A stretch of DNA of 64,000 bases from Microglena sp. YARC (Eukaryota; Chlorophyta; Chlorophyceae; Chlamydomonadales; Chlamydomonadaceae): assembly GCA_022414725.1 (NCBI GenBank), contig CM039467.1, forward strand, positions 18,066,620 to 18,130,619. Reading direction: 5' to 3'. Below the pieces are notes generated by a model. It did no database searches. It saw only the letters and a program-made list of their open reading frames with translations, and was not told the origin of the DNA. The translations under genes were made by a program, and so were the position numbers. Each line of letters starts with the position of its first letter. Within the stretch, counting starts at the first letter, position 1. Below are positions 10,594 through 20,200 of this stretch, one piece after another.

Positions 10594-11190
10594 TCCCCCC
10601 CAATTCAAGGTATTCTTGAGCTCAAGAATTCCTGGAATTAACTGAGGGGCATAATACAATTAAAATATTAAAAGCTAGGGAGACTTTGGGAATTTCTAGT
10701 AGCTGAAAGGGAGAAATCACTATAGCAGGGGTTTTCAAAGAAATGTCAGTCTTCTGGGGTAGCTGGCTAGGTAAGTGACACTGCAGGTAGGCTGCAGGCT
10801 AAGTAGCAGAAAGGCTGCTGAGAAGGTGCAAGGAAACTGCAGGTAAGCTGCAGGCTAGGTAGCAGAGAGGCTGCTGAGAAGGTGTAAGGAAACTGCAGAT
10901 AGGCTGCAGGCTAGAGCAGATAGGCTGCAGGGAGACTGTTGGGAAGCTGGGGAAGGAAAGTCCAGACTTGGTGAAGGCTTGTGAAGGTATCCTTGGCTAC
11001 GAGAAGTGGCATGATTCGAGACTAAAGGATTTGTCTTTAGACATGATGTCTGGACTAGTCCCCCCATAATTTGGGTAAGCTACATTAGGTAGATCCTAAA
11101 TTAAAGCATAGACATCAAAAGGAGACTAGAGGAATTCTAAATTCAGAAGGGGTGCGGCCTGTGGAAGTACATGGGGCAGTACAGTAGGCA
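10594..11190 (-). other. 3' untranslated region of Copia element D
   Basis: About 600 bases with repeated 'ctgcaggta(a/g)gctgcagg' words and no ORF of note. Its first 60 bases ('aattcaaggtattcttgag' and 'ctgaggggc') match the corresponding 3' regions of Copia A at 25197-25260 and 32975-33040, so A and D are related families. Confidence 0.6.
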
Positions 11191-12310
11191 GGTAATCTAA
11201 AAAACAACTAGAGTGTTCAAGTCTACTACATCAATACAATATTATCATGGAAGAGCTGGGTAGAACCCCGTTGTGTTTTGCTTGGCTTAAACAAGCTTTG
11301 CGCTTCTGGAACAAGACCATACATAAAGAACCTGAGGATCTCATTAGAATGGCTCTTGAGGAATCTTTTGACTCCAACACTGGCTGGGTTCATGACTTGC
11401 GTTGTGCTCTCCACAAGCTAGGATCCAGTAAAAACATCAACATTTTGGAGGCTGTCGATGTCGAAGGTATTATGTCTGAAGTTTTTGAGTCATGGAGGTT
11501 TAAGTACCCAAGTGACACCAATGCAGTTAGAGACATCCCTGATGAGAGAAGGGTTGGCTTTAAACGCCTCCGATACCAAAAATGGTTCGCAGCCAACAGC
11601 AATGATGAGAATGGCTTGATTCCCTTTACATCCGCCTTACATAAGCAGGATCAGATTCGTTCTATAGCACAGTTTAGAATGGGTTCCCATTGGCTGAACA
11701 CAGAAAGAATGAGGGTGGTGGATAGAGCACACATCCCTCGCTCAATGAGACACTGTCAAATGTGTGGGTTCCAAAAACCTGAGGATGAAATGCATATGTT
11801 TGAGTGCCCTTTTTATAATGATATTCGCCTCCGCTACCAGAAGCTGTTTACAGATGTTTATAGGCATGTCCATGAGGATACCGACTTAACCGTATGGAAT
11901 GTGGAATTCTGCGATTCCACATTCAGAACCTTTATGAATGGAAATGGCACTAAGTCTTTTTGGAGCAACCTAGCCGACTATCTTTCTACTTGTAGAAGAG
12001 CAAGACAGGAAGCCCTGGACTGCTTAGTGGCACCGTAATTTATCATCCCTTTTTTTCTTCTTCTTGTGACTTCTCATTTGTTAGCTTCTTACCTCCGCCA
12101 CTGTAAGTGGTTGAGATCTGGGTCCGGCTCTAAGGGGTTTAATACCTACGCCACCAAAACGGTGGTTGGGAGTTTGGTTTGTTTGTCCTCGACACACCCC
12201 TGATGTAATGGGGTTTTTTGCTTTGTGGGTGCTTTTTCTTTTTGTTTAAAGCACAGAGTCTCATACACCCTCGCGGTGTCAAGTAGACTTTAACATGTAA
12301 TGTAATGTAA
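11190..12310 (+). mobile_element. 5'-truncated LINE inserted in Copia D gag
   Basis: The right junction is clear: the element ends in a (TAATG)n tail at 12310, where the interrupted gag frame resumes on the - strand. The left end is uncertain (about 11190-11245); I could not find a convincing target duplication. The last 353 bases are nearly identical to the copy at 54785-55147, which differs by a C/T, one T in a T-run and a longer tail. Confidence 0.75.
11247..12038 (+). CDS. C-terminal part of LINE reverse transcriptase polyprotein
   Basis: 263 residues from the first in-frame ATG, though the frame is open further upstream, as expected for a 5'-truncated copy. The start RFWNKTIHKEPEDLIRMALEE resembles the region after the reverse transcriptase domain of non-LTR elements. 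Near residue 180 is a zinc-knuckle-like motif C-x2-C-x9-H-x3-C (CQMCGFQKPEDEMHMFEC), the zf-RVT type found at LINE C-termini. No catalytic reverse transcriptase motif remains, so this fragment is not functional alone. The stop is followed by a U-rich 3' region and the TGTAATG tail. Confidence 0.7.
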   Translation: MEELGRTPLCFAWLKQALRFWNKTIHKEPEDLIRMALEESFDSNTGWVHDLRCALHKLGSSKNINILEAVDVEGIMSEVFESWRFKYPSDTNAVRDIPDERRVGFKRLRYQKWFAANSNDENGLIPFTSALHKQDQIRSIAQFRMGSHWLNTERMRVVDRAHIPRSMRHCQMCGFQKPEDEMHMFECPFYNDIRLRYQKLFTDVYRHVHEDTDLTVWNVEFCDSTFRTFMNGNGTKSFWSNLADYLSTCRRARQEALDCLVAP

Positions 12311-13338
12311 TCAGCAACATGGGCATGGCGTCCCCTGCTTGGGTATCTTCTTAGACGCCTCCTGTCTGGACTGGTCTTCTTGGGAGTCTTCTTGTCGTCA
12401 GGATCCTTGTCATCTCCTGATCTGTTCTTGGGAGGTGACTTAGATCCATGGTCAGCTTCATCTGAGTCAGCTGGCCTGAAAGCCAGATCAGTGTCCTCAC
12501 TGGTGCAGTCTCTGGAGCTATGGCCTATTCCCCCACAGTTCCAGCAGGTCATCTTCTTGTAGGAGATGGTCCTGTCTCTGAATGGGAGGTGCTTGCTGTT
12601 GAATGGCTTCCTGGCCCTGTAAGCTGCAGCTGCCATCTCAGCCTCTTCAGGAGATGGTGCAGGGTCAACTTGCTTCACTAAGCACCAGTTGAAGAGGGCA
12701 CTTTGGAGCATAGCAAAGGTGGTGACAGCAGTGGGGTTGAACTGATTCATATACCCATCATATTCAGGGCGGGAGTTCAGTCCCTTGACAATAAGGTTTA
12801 GGAAGGTGCTGGTAGAGACGATGTGGGTGCCTTGAATCTTGGGAATCTGGGAGTACATATCAGCTGCCCTAGAGAGGTATGTCTGCAGGGATTCAGTGGA
12901 AATCATACGTAATCCCATTATGGCAGTCAGGGTGGTATGCTCTAGCCTGCTGCCTTCCTCAGAGTACAGGGCATCTAGAAACCTGAAGGCTCTAGTGGCC
13001 ATATCTGTGTTAGCATGAATGGCCTGCTGGATCGGATCTGATACATGATCTATGATGATCTTGAAGGCCTTGTTGTTCTTCCAGGTGGAGATCCTGTTGG
13101 GGAAACCACGAGCCGGAGCAGTCGGAACAGCCGGATCAGCAGCCGCAACAACAGGGTAAGTAATGTCATCAGCAGGGTAACCATCAGAGTCGGCAGGCTC
13201 GCCAGCGACCACCGCCTGTTGGCAGTCGAAAGCAATGGCAATGGTATCCCTATCTGATTTGAGGGCGAGGAGTATATTCTGCCTGGCGCAGCGCCAGTTG
13301 TAGAGGTTGTTACCTGTGAATATACGGGGAGGTTGCAT
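12311..13338 (-). CDS. gag: Copia gag (capsid and zinc knuckle), element D, broken by LINE
   Basis: About 342 residues from the ATG at 13338. The N-terminal FTGNNLYNWRCARQNILLAL is the usual Copia gag opening; a zinc knuckle C-x2-C-x4-H-x4-C (CWNCGGIGHSSRDC) lies at residues 265-278; a lysine/acidic region follows. The frame is cut at 12310 by the LINE tail. The 57 residues read beyond it (to 12139) are antisense LINE sequence, not gag. Gag coats the retrotransposon RNA in virus-like particles. An uninterrupted protease/integrase/RT region is not found to the left. Confidence 0.85.
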
Positions 13339-13832
13339 GGTGAGGTCTTCTGTGTAGGAGTCTTGGCGTTGTAGGTCGGAGTGTTGGGATAGGGGGAGTT
13401 ACGAGGGCGGGGCAGGGGAAGAGGGGCTGGAGTGTGTGTGGGGATCGGCGATCCAAAGGGATCCAGCGGATTACCGGGGGGGTGAACGTTGCCAAGCGGC
13501 AATGTTCGACGACAGAAGCTTCTCTTAAGCTGGGGTCGTAGACAAATTGATCGTCGGAGATCAATACAGCACGGTGTGGGTCTCGGTGAGGGCGTCGTCC
13601 TATACTCACTTCATAGATTTCGGTGACTTGTGGTCGCTCTTGCTTGCTCCAGTCGTAGGACGCAGTGGCAGATCCAAGGATTCTTGGTAGGAAGCGGCAG
13701 GCGTAGCAGCGGGAAGTAGGATCCGCACAGGGAGTCCAGGTGCTTAGATAAAACTCGGGCCTTCGACAAGTCAGAGGGGAACTGAATCCGAACGCGGAAA
13801 TCAGCGGCTGTTCTTCGTTAGCGTCTAAAGAT

Positions 13833-13845
13833 GGCGCACATAATC
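13833..13845 (-). other. Primer binding site of Copia D, half-tRNA type
   Basis: Directly inside the 5' LTR the + strand reads ggcgcacataatc, so the element strand reads GATTATG... This fits priming by a tRNA-Met fragment cut in the anticodon loop (CAT AATC), the mode known for Drosophila copia, rather than by a tRNA 3' CCA end. Confidence 0.55.
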
Positions 13846-14073
13846 TGTCAATGTAAGATTGTTACAACGGCATAGGCTCGATAGAGGAGAAGATGCTATT
13901 AAGCGCAACAGGCGCAATCATATAGAATAGATATGTGTACTGCAGGGTACTGCAGTCACGTGCAGGCCACAGCTAGCCTGTGGCCTGGCGGCAGGCAACA
14001 CGGTACCAGGAGGGAAAGGTACCGGTGTGCATTATGCCGACTCAGAGACTGATATATAAATCAGTCAATAACA
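13846..14073 (-). repeat. 5' LTR of Copia element D
   Basis: 228 bp, nearly identical to 10366-10593, followed by target duplication TAATA at 14074-14078. Confidence 0.9.
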
Positions 14074-14182
14074 TAATATTGGGGGCAACTTAGTACTGAT
14101 CAAGACCCGCACCCCGCCTATGAACCGCGATCTTCAGGGGGGGACCGAAATCCCCCGTTTCTCTCCCGGGTTAGGCAGTAAT

Positions 14183-14270
14183 GTCAGCGTGAAGCAGTTG
14201 GACACGAGTGCATTATTGGTATCTGATCAGATACTAATAAGGCACTCGTGTCCTAGTTGTTCACGCTGAC
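14183..14270. repeat. Imperfect 88-bp palindrome
   Basis: 44-base arms with about six mismatches, centred on ATCTGATCAGAT between 14226 and 14227. The arm starts gtcagcgtgaa and includes ggacacgagtgc. The centre is the same as in the perfect palindrome at 9592-9659. Confidence 0.9.
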
Positions 14271-14348
14271 ACTTGTTTCACTGCTAGGACATGAGAAGAT
14301 TAAGATTACAAGGGGAGAGCCCCTTGTACATGAGCCCCTTGTAATATT

Positions 14349-14882
14349 TTGTGGTGTATCATACGGATATGACCTTAAGATTCCCCAATCGGATAACACG
14401 TTTTCCTCATACACCACTTTTGGTTTCGGAGCTTGGTCGAGTCGGTCGACTGGACAGAAGTTGGGGCCTTCACCAGTACCACGCGGGTTCGATCCCGCGC
14501 TGGCGCATGATGGAAACCCTCGCTAGGAGGGGGCCGGCTCGGCCGGGCGTGCACATCTCAGACAGGAGGTGGGCGTCGGACCTTAGAAAAGGGGGTGAGT
14601 TGTGGTGTATCATACGGATATCCTACTAATGTATATCGGCTTTGATAAGTTATTGATATCCAGCTAAGGTTTGAACTATTAATAGTTAATAACTTAAAAA
14701 CTAATTAAGACTTAGAAAATAGTAGAAAATTAGAAATTTAGAAAACGTCGAATTCGAGGATTCGAGCAATGGAGCATCGCCATATCCTACTAATATATCC
14801 TACTAATATATATCGGTGTATCATACGGATATAACCATAAGATTTCCCAATCGGACAACACGTTTTCCTCATACACCACATC
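14349..14882. repeat. Repeated GTGGTGTAT...ATACACCAC units
   Basis: A 68-bp unit bounded by the inverted words gtggtgtat and atacaccac occurs at 14350-14417 and, with few changes, at about 14813-14880. A left half alone is at 14600-14622. Between them lie the tRNA-like sequence and AT-rich DNA. The arrangement suggests a small foldback or MITE-like unit. Confidence 0.6.
14424..14506 (+). other. tRNA-like sequence with A and B boxes
   Basis: An A-box-like tggtcgagtcgg (14434-14445) and a B box ggttcgatccc (14486-14496) are spaced as in a tRNA of the Leu/Ser class. The B box sits in a six-pair hairpin. The acceptor stem ends do not pair and the T-loop is one base short, so a functional tRNA is unlikely. 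A tRNA-derived SINE or tRNA relic fits better. Confidence 0.4.
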
Positions 14883-15570
14883 TTTCTTTCTTTCTTACAC
14901 TGGGACAAACAACACTTTTGTAGTAGGCTCCACAGTCCACACCCGAAGTCCCAAACACTTGATTATTTAGCAAGGGAGGTTATTTAAAAAATGGAAGGCT
15001 GTATTGGCTGAACTGTAATCAGCCACTTACCTACACAGAAGATGAAGCAAGGCAGTGACTCGGCCACTCAACACTCAGTAGGTTAGTTCAGCTCAGGGTC
15101 AGCTTCCCCTCAGCCCCTCAGGCCTGTGGCCCAGTGACCGCAGATCTGGTTACAGATCCGCGATTTTTCTGCGGTCAGACCGCAACTCGTCCCTCGGACT
15201 CGTCGGTTCCATTTCAGCTAAATCGACTTATAACTGCGGTCAGACCGCGGTCTCTTTATGTTCAGTCGGTCCGATCCCGGATTTGGGAAAGAACCGCAGA
15301 ATCGCGCGGCCTGTCCTACCCTGACTGGGATGTGCGTGTTTTCACGCACATTTTTGACAGTTTTTAAAAGTCTTCTAGATTTTAACTGAACACGTGCGTG
15401 TCTCTCCTCACCTGGTTTGAACAGATTTACTCGCACCTTTTGACCAATTTGGGGGCAGGACTGTCACAATGGAGGTGGTGATTCATCTGCATGGTCAGTA
15501 CATCCTTTACCATGTTTGTAAACATAAATGATTTGTTCGCGTTTACATTTTCCCCTCAATTATTTTACAG
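14883..15570. other. Intergenic with inverted GCGGTC/GACCGC words
   Basis: No gene. From 15138 to 15310 there are several 'ctgcggtcagaccgc' type inverted words and 'ccgcagatctgg', partly shared with 10140-10275. Function unknown. Confidence 0.3.
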
Positions 15571-15573
15571 CCA

Positions 15574-15616
15574 GAGACGGCGAGCAGCCAAATTGCTGGC
15601 TGAAGCTAAGAAACCA
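15574..15616 (+). repeat. Short hairpin repeat (family 4)
   Basis: gacggcgagcagcc then aaattgctggctgaagc. Stem 'agcagcca/tggct' as in the copy at 9121. The preceding 'ttattttacag' resembles an intron end, but no gene can be built here. Confidence 0.65.
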
Positions 15617-15724
15617 ATTCCAAGTAAACCCTGCTTAATATGCTGTACTATATGTAGTTCAATTGTATTTTGTTAGCTAATCAAAACGTCTACAATTTCC
15701 CTGTTAAGTTCTTTAACTGACAAA

Positions 15725-15835
15725 GACGGCGAGCGGCCAAATTGCTGGCTTGAGCCATGTAACCAAGTTAAAATTACTGCCGAAGGCAGATAGCTGCCAG
15801 ATTTACGGCTGGAGCCACGTAACCAAATTCAACTT
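15725..15835 (+). repeat. Two adjacent copies of hairpin repeat family 4
   Basis: First copy 15725-15770 (gacggcgagcggcc, aaattgctggcttgagcc, atgtaaccaagtt). Second, more diverged, 15785-15835 (gcagatagctgcc, agatttacggctggagcc, acgtaaccaaattc). Confidence 0.6.
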
Positions 15836-15837
15836 CA

Positions 15838-15960
15838 AGCCACGCCTACTCTCTTGTGGGAGTGGCAATGCCGTTTGGACTGAACCCTCATTGTCGCTGG
15901 TTTGTGTCGAGAGACCCACCTCCTCAAGTGAAATTCCTTTCAGAACTAAAGAGCTCACAG
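15838..15960 (+). repeat. Dispersed repeat family 3 copy
   Basis: 'ctcattgtcgctggtttgtg' and 'gtgaaattcctttcag' match, in inverse orientation, 22090-22190 and 30165-30265 ('gaaaggaatttcac', 'gacacaaaccagcgac'). Confidence 0.6.
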
Positions 15961-16279
15961 GGGCACCGGCCTTAGCCTGGGACGGATGCCAAACGGGTCA
16001 AAACTTATAAGTTGTTTGCTGCCCCTAGCAATAGCAAGCTATCCAAAGGCCTTTTAATGCACAAACCACATGAGACATGCCGCATGATCCCATTGATGAG
16101 AAGAGAGTGGACGCACCAGCTCTAGTCTGGTGAACACCTAACGCTTGTCAAGCATGTAACCTCTAGTTGCTCACAAGGGCATACATTGTTATTGTATTAT
16201 TTATTACCTAACCCATAATGAACTGATCTATGAAATGTTATACCGTATAGCTGCTCTTGCTTTTAATTGAATAGGTTAC

Positions 16280-16342
16280 GGCTGAAGACGGCGAGCAGCC
16301 CTAAAGGCTAGGCCTTGGAGCCATGTAACCAAGTTCAAGTTA
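16280..16342 (+). repeat. Short hairpin repeat (family 4)
   Basis: gaagacggcgagcagcc, then a diverged loop, then ggagccatgtaaccaagttc. The 3' half is well conserved with the other copies. Confidence 0.6.
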
Positions 16343-16519
16343 TACCGTCTAGCGGATCAATCAAGTTGCAACAGGATGACAGTCCTTTTAGCCTATTTGG
16401 CACCCCCCTGGACTGTAAAACATACATAGTCACGTTGGCGTTGGTTGTTCACCAAGAAGCCATCAATCATTTGCCCATGTGGGCAAGGAAGAATATTAAA
16501 GTTCTAGGCTTAATATTAA

Positions 16520-16705
16520 TTTTCTGCGTCGCTTGCGACGCAGAAAATTGACGGAGAGTGTTGGAGCGACAGGTGGCACCGGAATCGAGTGCAGCGGACC
16601 GAAGCCAAGGTTTATGGCAGGGCCAGGGTTTCTTGTGGTCAGTCGGTCGGACGGTCCAACGGACGACGGGGTGACCCTCGGGGTTCAGCCAAAAAGAATG
16701 CCTGC
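16520..16705 (-). repeat. Dispersed repeat family 2, inverted copy
   Basis: The - strand shares 'cctggc', 'ggtccgctgcactcga', 'ccggtgccacctgtcgct' and 'ccaacactctccgtcaat' blocks with 6240-6445. It starts at a small palindrome, ctgcgtcgcttgcgacgcag. Confidence 0.55.
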
Positions 16706-17214
16706 ATAGTATTTGTGTACTTTTCCTAGATGTGTCTAATCTAGGCTGCAAAGAAGCAACACATGAAGACAAGTGATCCCACTGGGGAAACGGGAGGTAT
16801 TGGTGGTCGTGGAGGGGCAGGCCACTCCCTGGCTTTCTGGCTGACGATGGTCAAGAGGGTACAGGCGAGTTACTTAGCGCCCAAAAAAAAAGGGACAGAA
16901 GGTATGCTCTAAAAAGAAAAAATGGATATGCCGCAACATCTAAGATTTCTCTGAACAGCCATGGACAAGCCGACCAAGCAAAAGGGTAGGCAACAATACC
17001 CTCTTAATGCTAAGTCGCTAGATAGGTCATCCATTGACTGATTCAGAGAAATTCCTCTGCAGTTAGCTTACCCATGAGGCGGTTCAGGGTTTCCTTGTCT
17101 AAATTGGGCAGGGGCTTGCTTAACTTGCATTTTGTGCATTTAATACAGCCCCTGCCCCTCACAAACTCGCGTTTCCCCTTCAATCAGGGGGAGGGTTCTT
17201 TGCTAACTGCTCAC
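16706..17214. other. 3' flank of the secreted-protein gene, no gene seen
   Basis: About 500 bases downstream (on -) of the stop at 17215. No ORF or repeat match that I can support. Confidence 0.3.
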
Positions 17215-20200
17215 TTATCTATCTGGATACCCAGGCTTCTTCTTGTTCGGGCTCTTGCTTGGACCTTCTGGTTTCTTGAACCTCTTGTCTGGACCTTTTG
17301 GTCGCATCGGCTGCTTGGGGGCCTTCGGTGAGTCATCATCGTCAGGAGGGTAGGCAACTCCAGGGGGATGATCGTATGCAGGAGGCTCGACATCTCCAGG
17401 GGGGTAGTCAGAAAATGGTGGATACTTAATGCCGTCTCCAAGACCGCCTGCAATTGTACATTCACCCCAATTTTCAAGAGGTTGCTTCAAGATTGACTCC
17501 AGCATGTCGTCATCTGGTCGGTTGAACTCTATCTTGGTTTGGCATTGTGATACTGAGATGGAGGCGCAGGCATCAGCCTCATCTTGAAGTACGCGGCTCA
17601 CTGCCGGTCCGAAGGTGTCTATCATGAGCCTCACGGAATCTGCGACACACTGATAATGGTGGATATCCCATATGCAAGCAAAAGGGAGGGGGGGGGAGGG
17701 GGTGGTGGGTGTGGTGGTGGGTGTGTGGGCTTGTGGATTTTCCTGGTTATTATTTGTACTGCTGCAGACGGCTAGCAGCTAAATCTGGCTGACGCCATGT
17801 AACAAAGTCCAAGTCTGTGAGTTCAGCAAACCAGTGACCCAGCAGGAAACTTGAAAGCTTGATTGAGATACACTCGTACAAATTGTAGGGTCATACTTAG
17901 CTCCTGATGCCATGTGCATAAGCATCTACTGTGATTCATGTGCTTGTATGGCGAGGCATCCAGTTAGGGATGTCAATCTTGTACTGGTCCACAAGATTAT
18001 AGGGCGCTATATATCATATGATTTCGGACGATATATTGATATATCGTACAACATTGTACCATTTATCATATGATCTCGTCGATATATCTGAACGATATCG
18101 CAACCCGACAACCCTACAACCATAAAAGAACCGCATATGTGCAAGCAAGGTGAGTAAGGTTCGGTCCACTCTTGGCGCCATTATAACCTACACCGTCTGA
18201 GTGGAAAACACAGTGTAAGGCAGGGTGTAGTCTGGTTCTTGTAGTATTATTTTACTACACTTCACCCCCCTTCGGAAACACCCCTACACTACTGGATAGA
18301 CCAGCCAGGGCCGCGCTGTTTTCCAATCATCCCAGGCAGCCGCGTTGCATATTGGTTCCGAAGGCAATTGAACTCAGGCAGGGATTTTTTTTCAAACCTG
18401 AAAGTGGGGTTTTTCTAGATTTATGGTTTAAAGCCTCCTCCTGGGACAGCGTTTTACAGCTTTTTATAGCTTTCGTACATTTTTAGGGCCATTTTTTGTT
18501 TCACATTTTTATACCGATAATTTTGCCAAAACGGGGTTTAAGTAGCGATCGCTATATAAAGCGGGTAAAATCCCTGAACTCAGGGTGCCCAGCAAACCGT
18601 GCTTGCTCTGAAGCATGCCCTCAACATCTCTACCAAAGTGTATTCTCTACCGTTTGGGTGGAAAACATCATGTAAGGCAGGTTAAGGTCTGGTTCTATTA
18701 GTATTCTTTTACACCCACCATCCTAGATGCATATGTTCCCTAAGCAGGATGTAAGTCTAACCATGTCATCATAGCTTTTCATTTCAGCTGCTAGAAGCAG
18801 CTTTTAGGCAGCTCCTTGAGCCAGCCACTGGGTTAAGCCCAGAGCTTTCAACAGTACAAGAAAGATGATGCTGTCAGCTTCCAGGTGCACTACCTTACAT
18901 AAGGTTTTGCCTAGGTAGTAAGGCAGGAAAGCTGCCTAGAAGCTGCAGCTCGTAGCTGAAGAGAACAGCTGCTAACGCCACTTCCCCTCAGCACATCAAC
19001 AGGGCATGAAGTGAACACTTTTTTTAGAGAGCCCCCCCTTCTGGAAGGCGGGAGACCCCAGGGTTACCCATTTGTCCGTCTGAGTGTCCGACTGACTGAC
19101 CGAAAAATTGAAGCCTGACACGTCAGCCTACTGTCTCACAAGTCAGAACTAACTGCCTTCGGACAGGTCCAGCCTGTTGCCACATGTCGTTCCGTTGTCG
19201 ACACCCTCTGCCAATTTTCCGCTTCGCTTGCGACGCTGCAAAAGACTTGTTCAGCTTTCTGTAGGTCCAGTTGTGTAGCAAAAGTTGCGACGCAAGCCTG
19301 ATTTCAGGATTGTGGCGTAGCACAGGGCGGAACGCAGAGGCCTGGGGTGTTCGGGGGCAGCGCATCGCACTAATCACAACAAGACACTCAATTAGCGACG
19401 CGTCTCGCACAAAAAAAATAGTGGGAGTGAATGAGTGAGTTACTCACATGCAAGCATCTGCTGGATCTGTCTTGGCCTTGCCGCATTCATCTTCAGTGCG
19501 GTATGCTCCACACATGCGGTATCGTTTGACTAGGTCCATGCCCTCACAGCAGCCATAGATATCATCACTATACGGCAACCTCTGCAAATCTTCTTTGAAC
19601 AGATTGACAGTCTCTTGTACCTGGTCTTCATCGGTCCCCGAGGAGTCCTGTATGGAACAAGGGAAGCAATCTTAGTTTATAGTTTTTCACTGCTCAGTGG
19701 CGGGTCAGTGGTGATTCAGTGATGCAGGTGTGATTGTGCGTGGATCAGCATCTCCTGCCGACCTACGGATGCCTACTCCATCGTTATGACTCTGCCGTTC
19801 ACATCGAACAGAGGCCCATTCTTCTTGTAAAAACATAATTGGGCCAGTTGGGCCAGCCCCCCCCCCCCCCCTCCCCACCCACCCACCCCCAGACACACAC
19901 ACACCATCCAATCCCCAGTACACACACACCATCCAACCCACGTGCACACACACGAACCATCCAATCCCCTGTGCACACACACATACACCACCACCCTTGC
20001 ACCTTCACATTTTGGCACAGCTCACGTTCCGGCACTGCTCATGAATTAGCAGCTGTGGTCAGGAACACAGGAAGTTTCACTGTGAAACTCACCAGGAAGT
20101 CAGGGTAACAGTCGCCATTGTCGGAAGAGTTCACGGCTGGAAGAAAGAAGCAATGTTGCTGACTTTTGCACTTGCCCTTATCCTTAATGAAGTGGCAGGT

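Larger units (their letters stand above)
10366..14073 (-). mobile_element. Copia-type LTR retrotransposon D, pol-less, with LINE insertion
   Basis: Two 228-bp LTRs (10366-10593 and 13846-14073), TG...CA, are flanked by the exact 5-bp target duplication TAATA (10361-10365 and 14074-14078). A gag gene lies on the - strand next to the right LTR, so that LTR is 5'. A purine run (- strand of 10594-10600) precedes the left (3') LTR. A primer site follows the right LTR. No integrase, reverse transcriptase or RNase H is present; a LINE sits where pol would begin. I see only about three base differences between the LTRs, so insertion was recent. It must have been mobilised in trans if pol was already missing. 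Confidence 0.9.

Noticed and set aside
11247..12038. 263-codon ORF as a host gene
   Set aside because: C-terminal LINE zinc-knuckle motif, TAATG tail and a second truncated copy show that it is a LINE.
12139..12310. C-terminal 57 residues of the Copia D gag ORF
   Set aside because: This part is the antisense of the LINE 3' end; the same peptide appears on the - strand at 54967-55150 from the other LINE copy.
14424..14506. Functional tRNA gene
   Set aside because: A and B boxes are present but the acceptor ends do not pair and the T-loop length is wrong.
19773..19840. KNGPLFDVNGRVITME as an exon of the secreted-protein gene
   Set aside because: Has a reasonable acceptor and fits phase 0, but the only in-phase donor (gtcata) is weak and the frame runs into a stop; exons either side already join in phase without it. 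Left as a possibility only.
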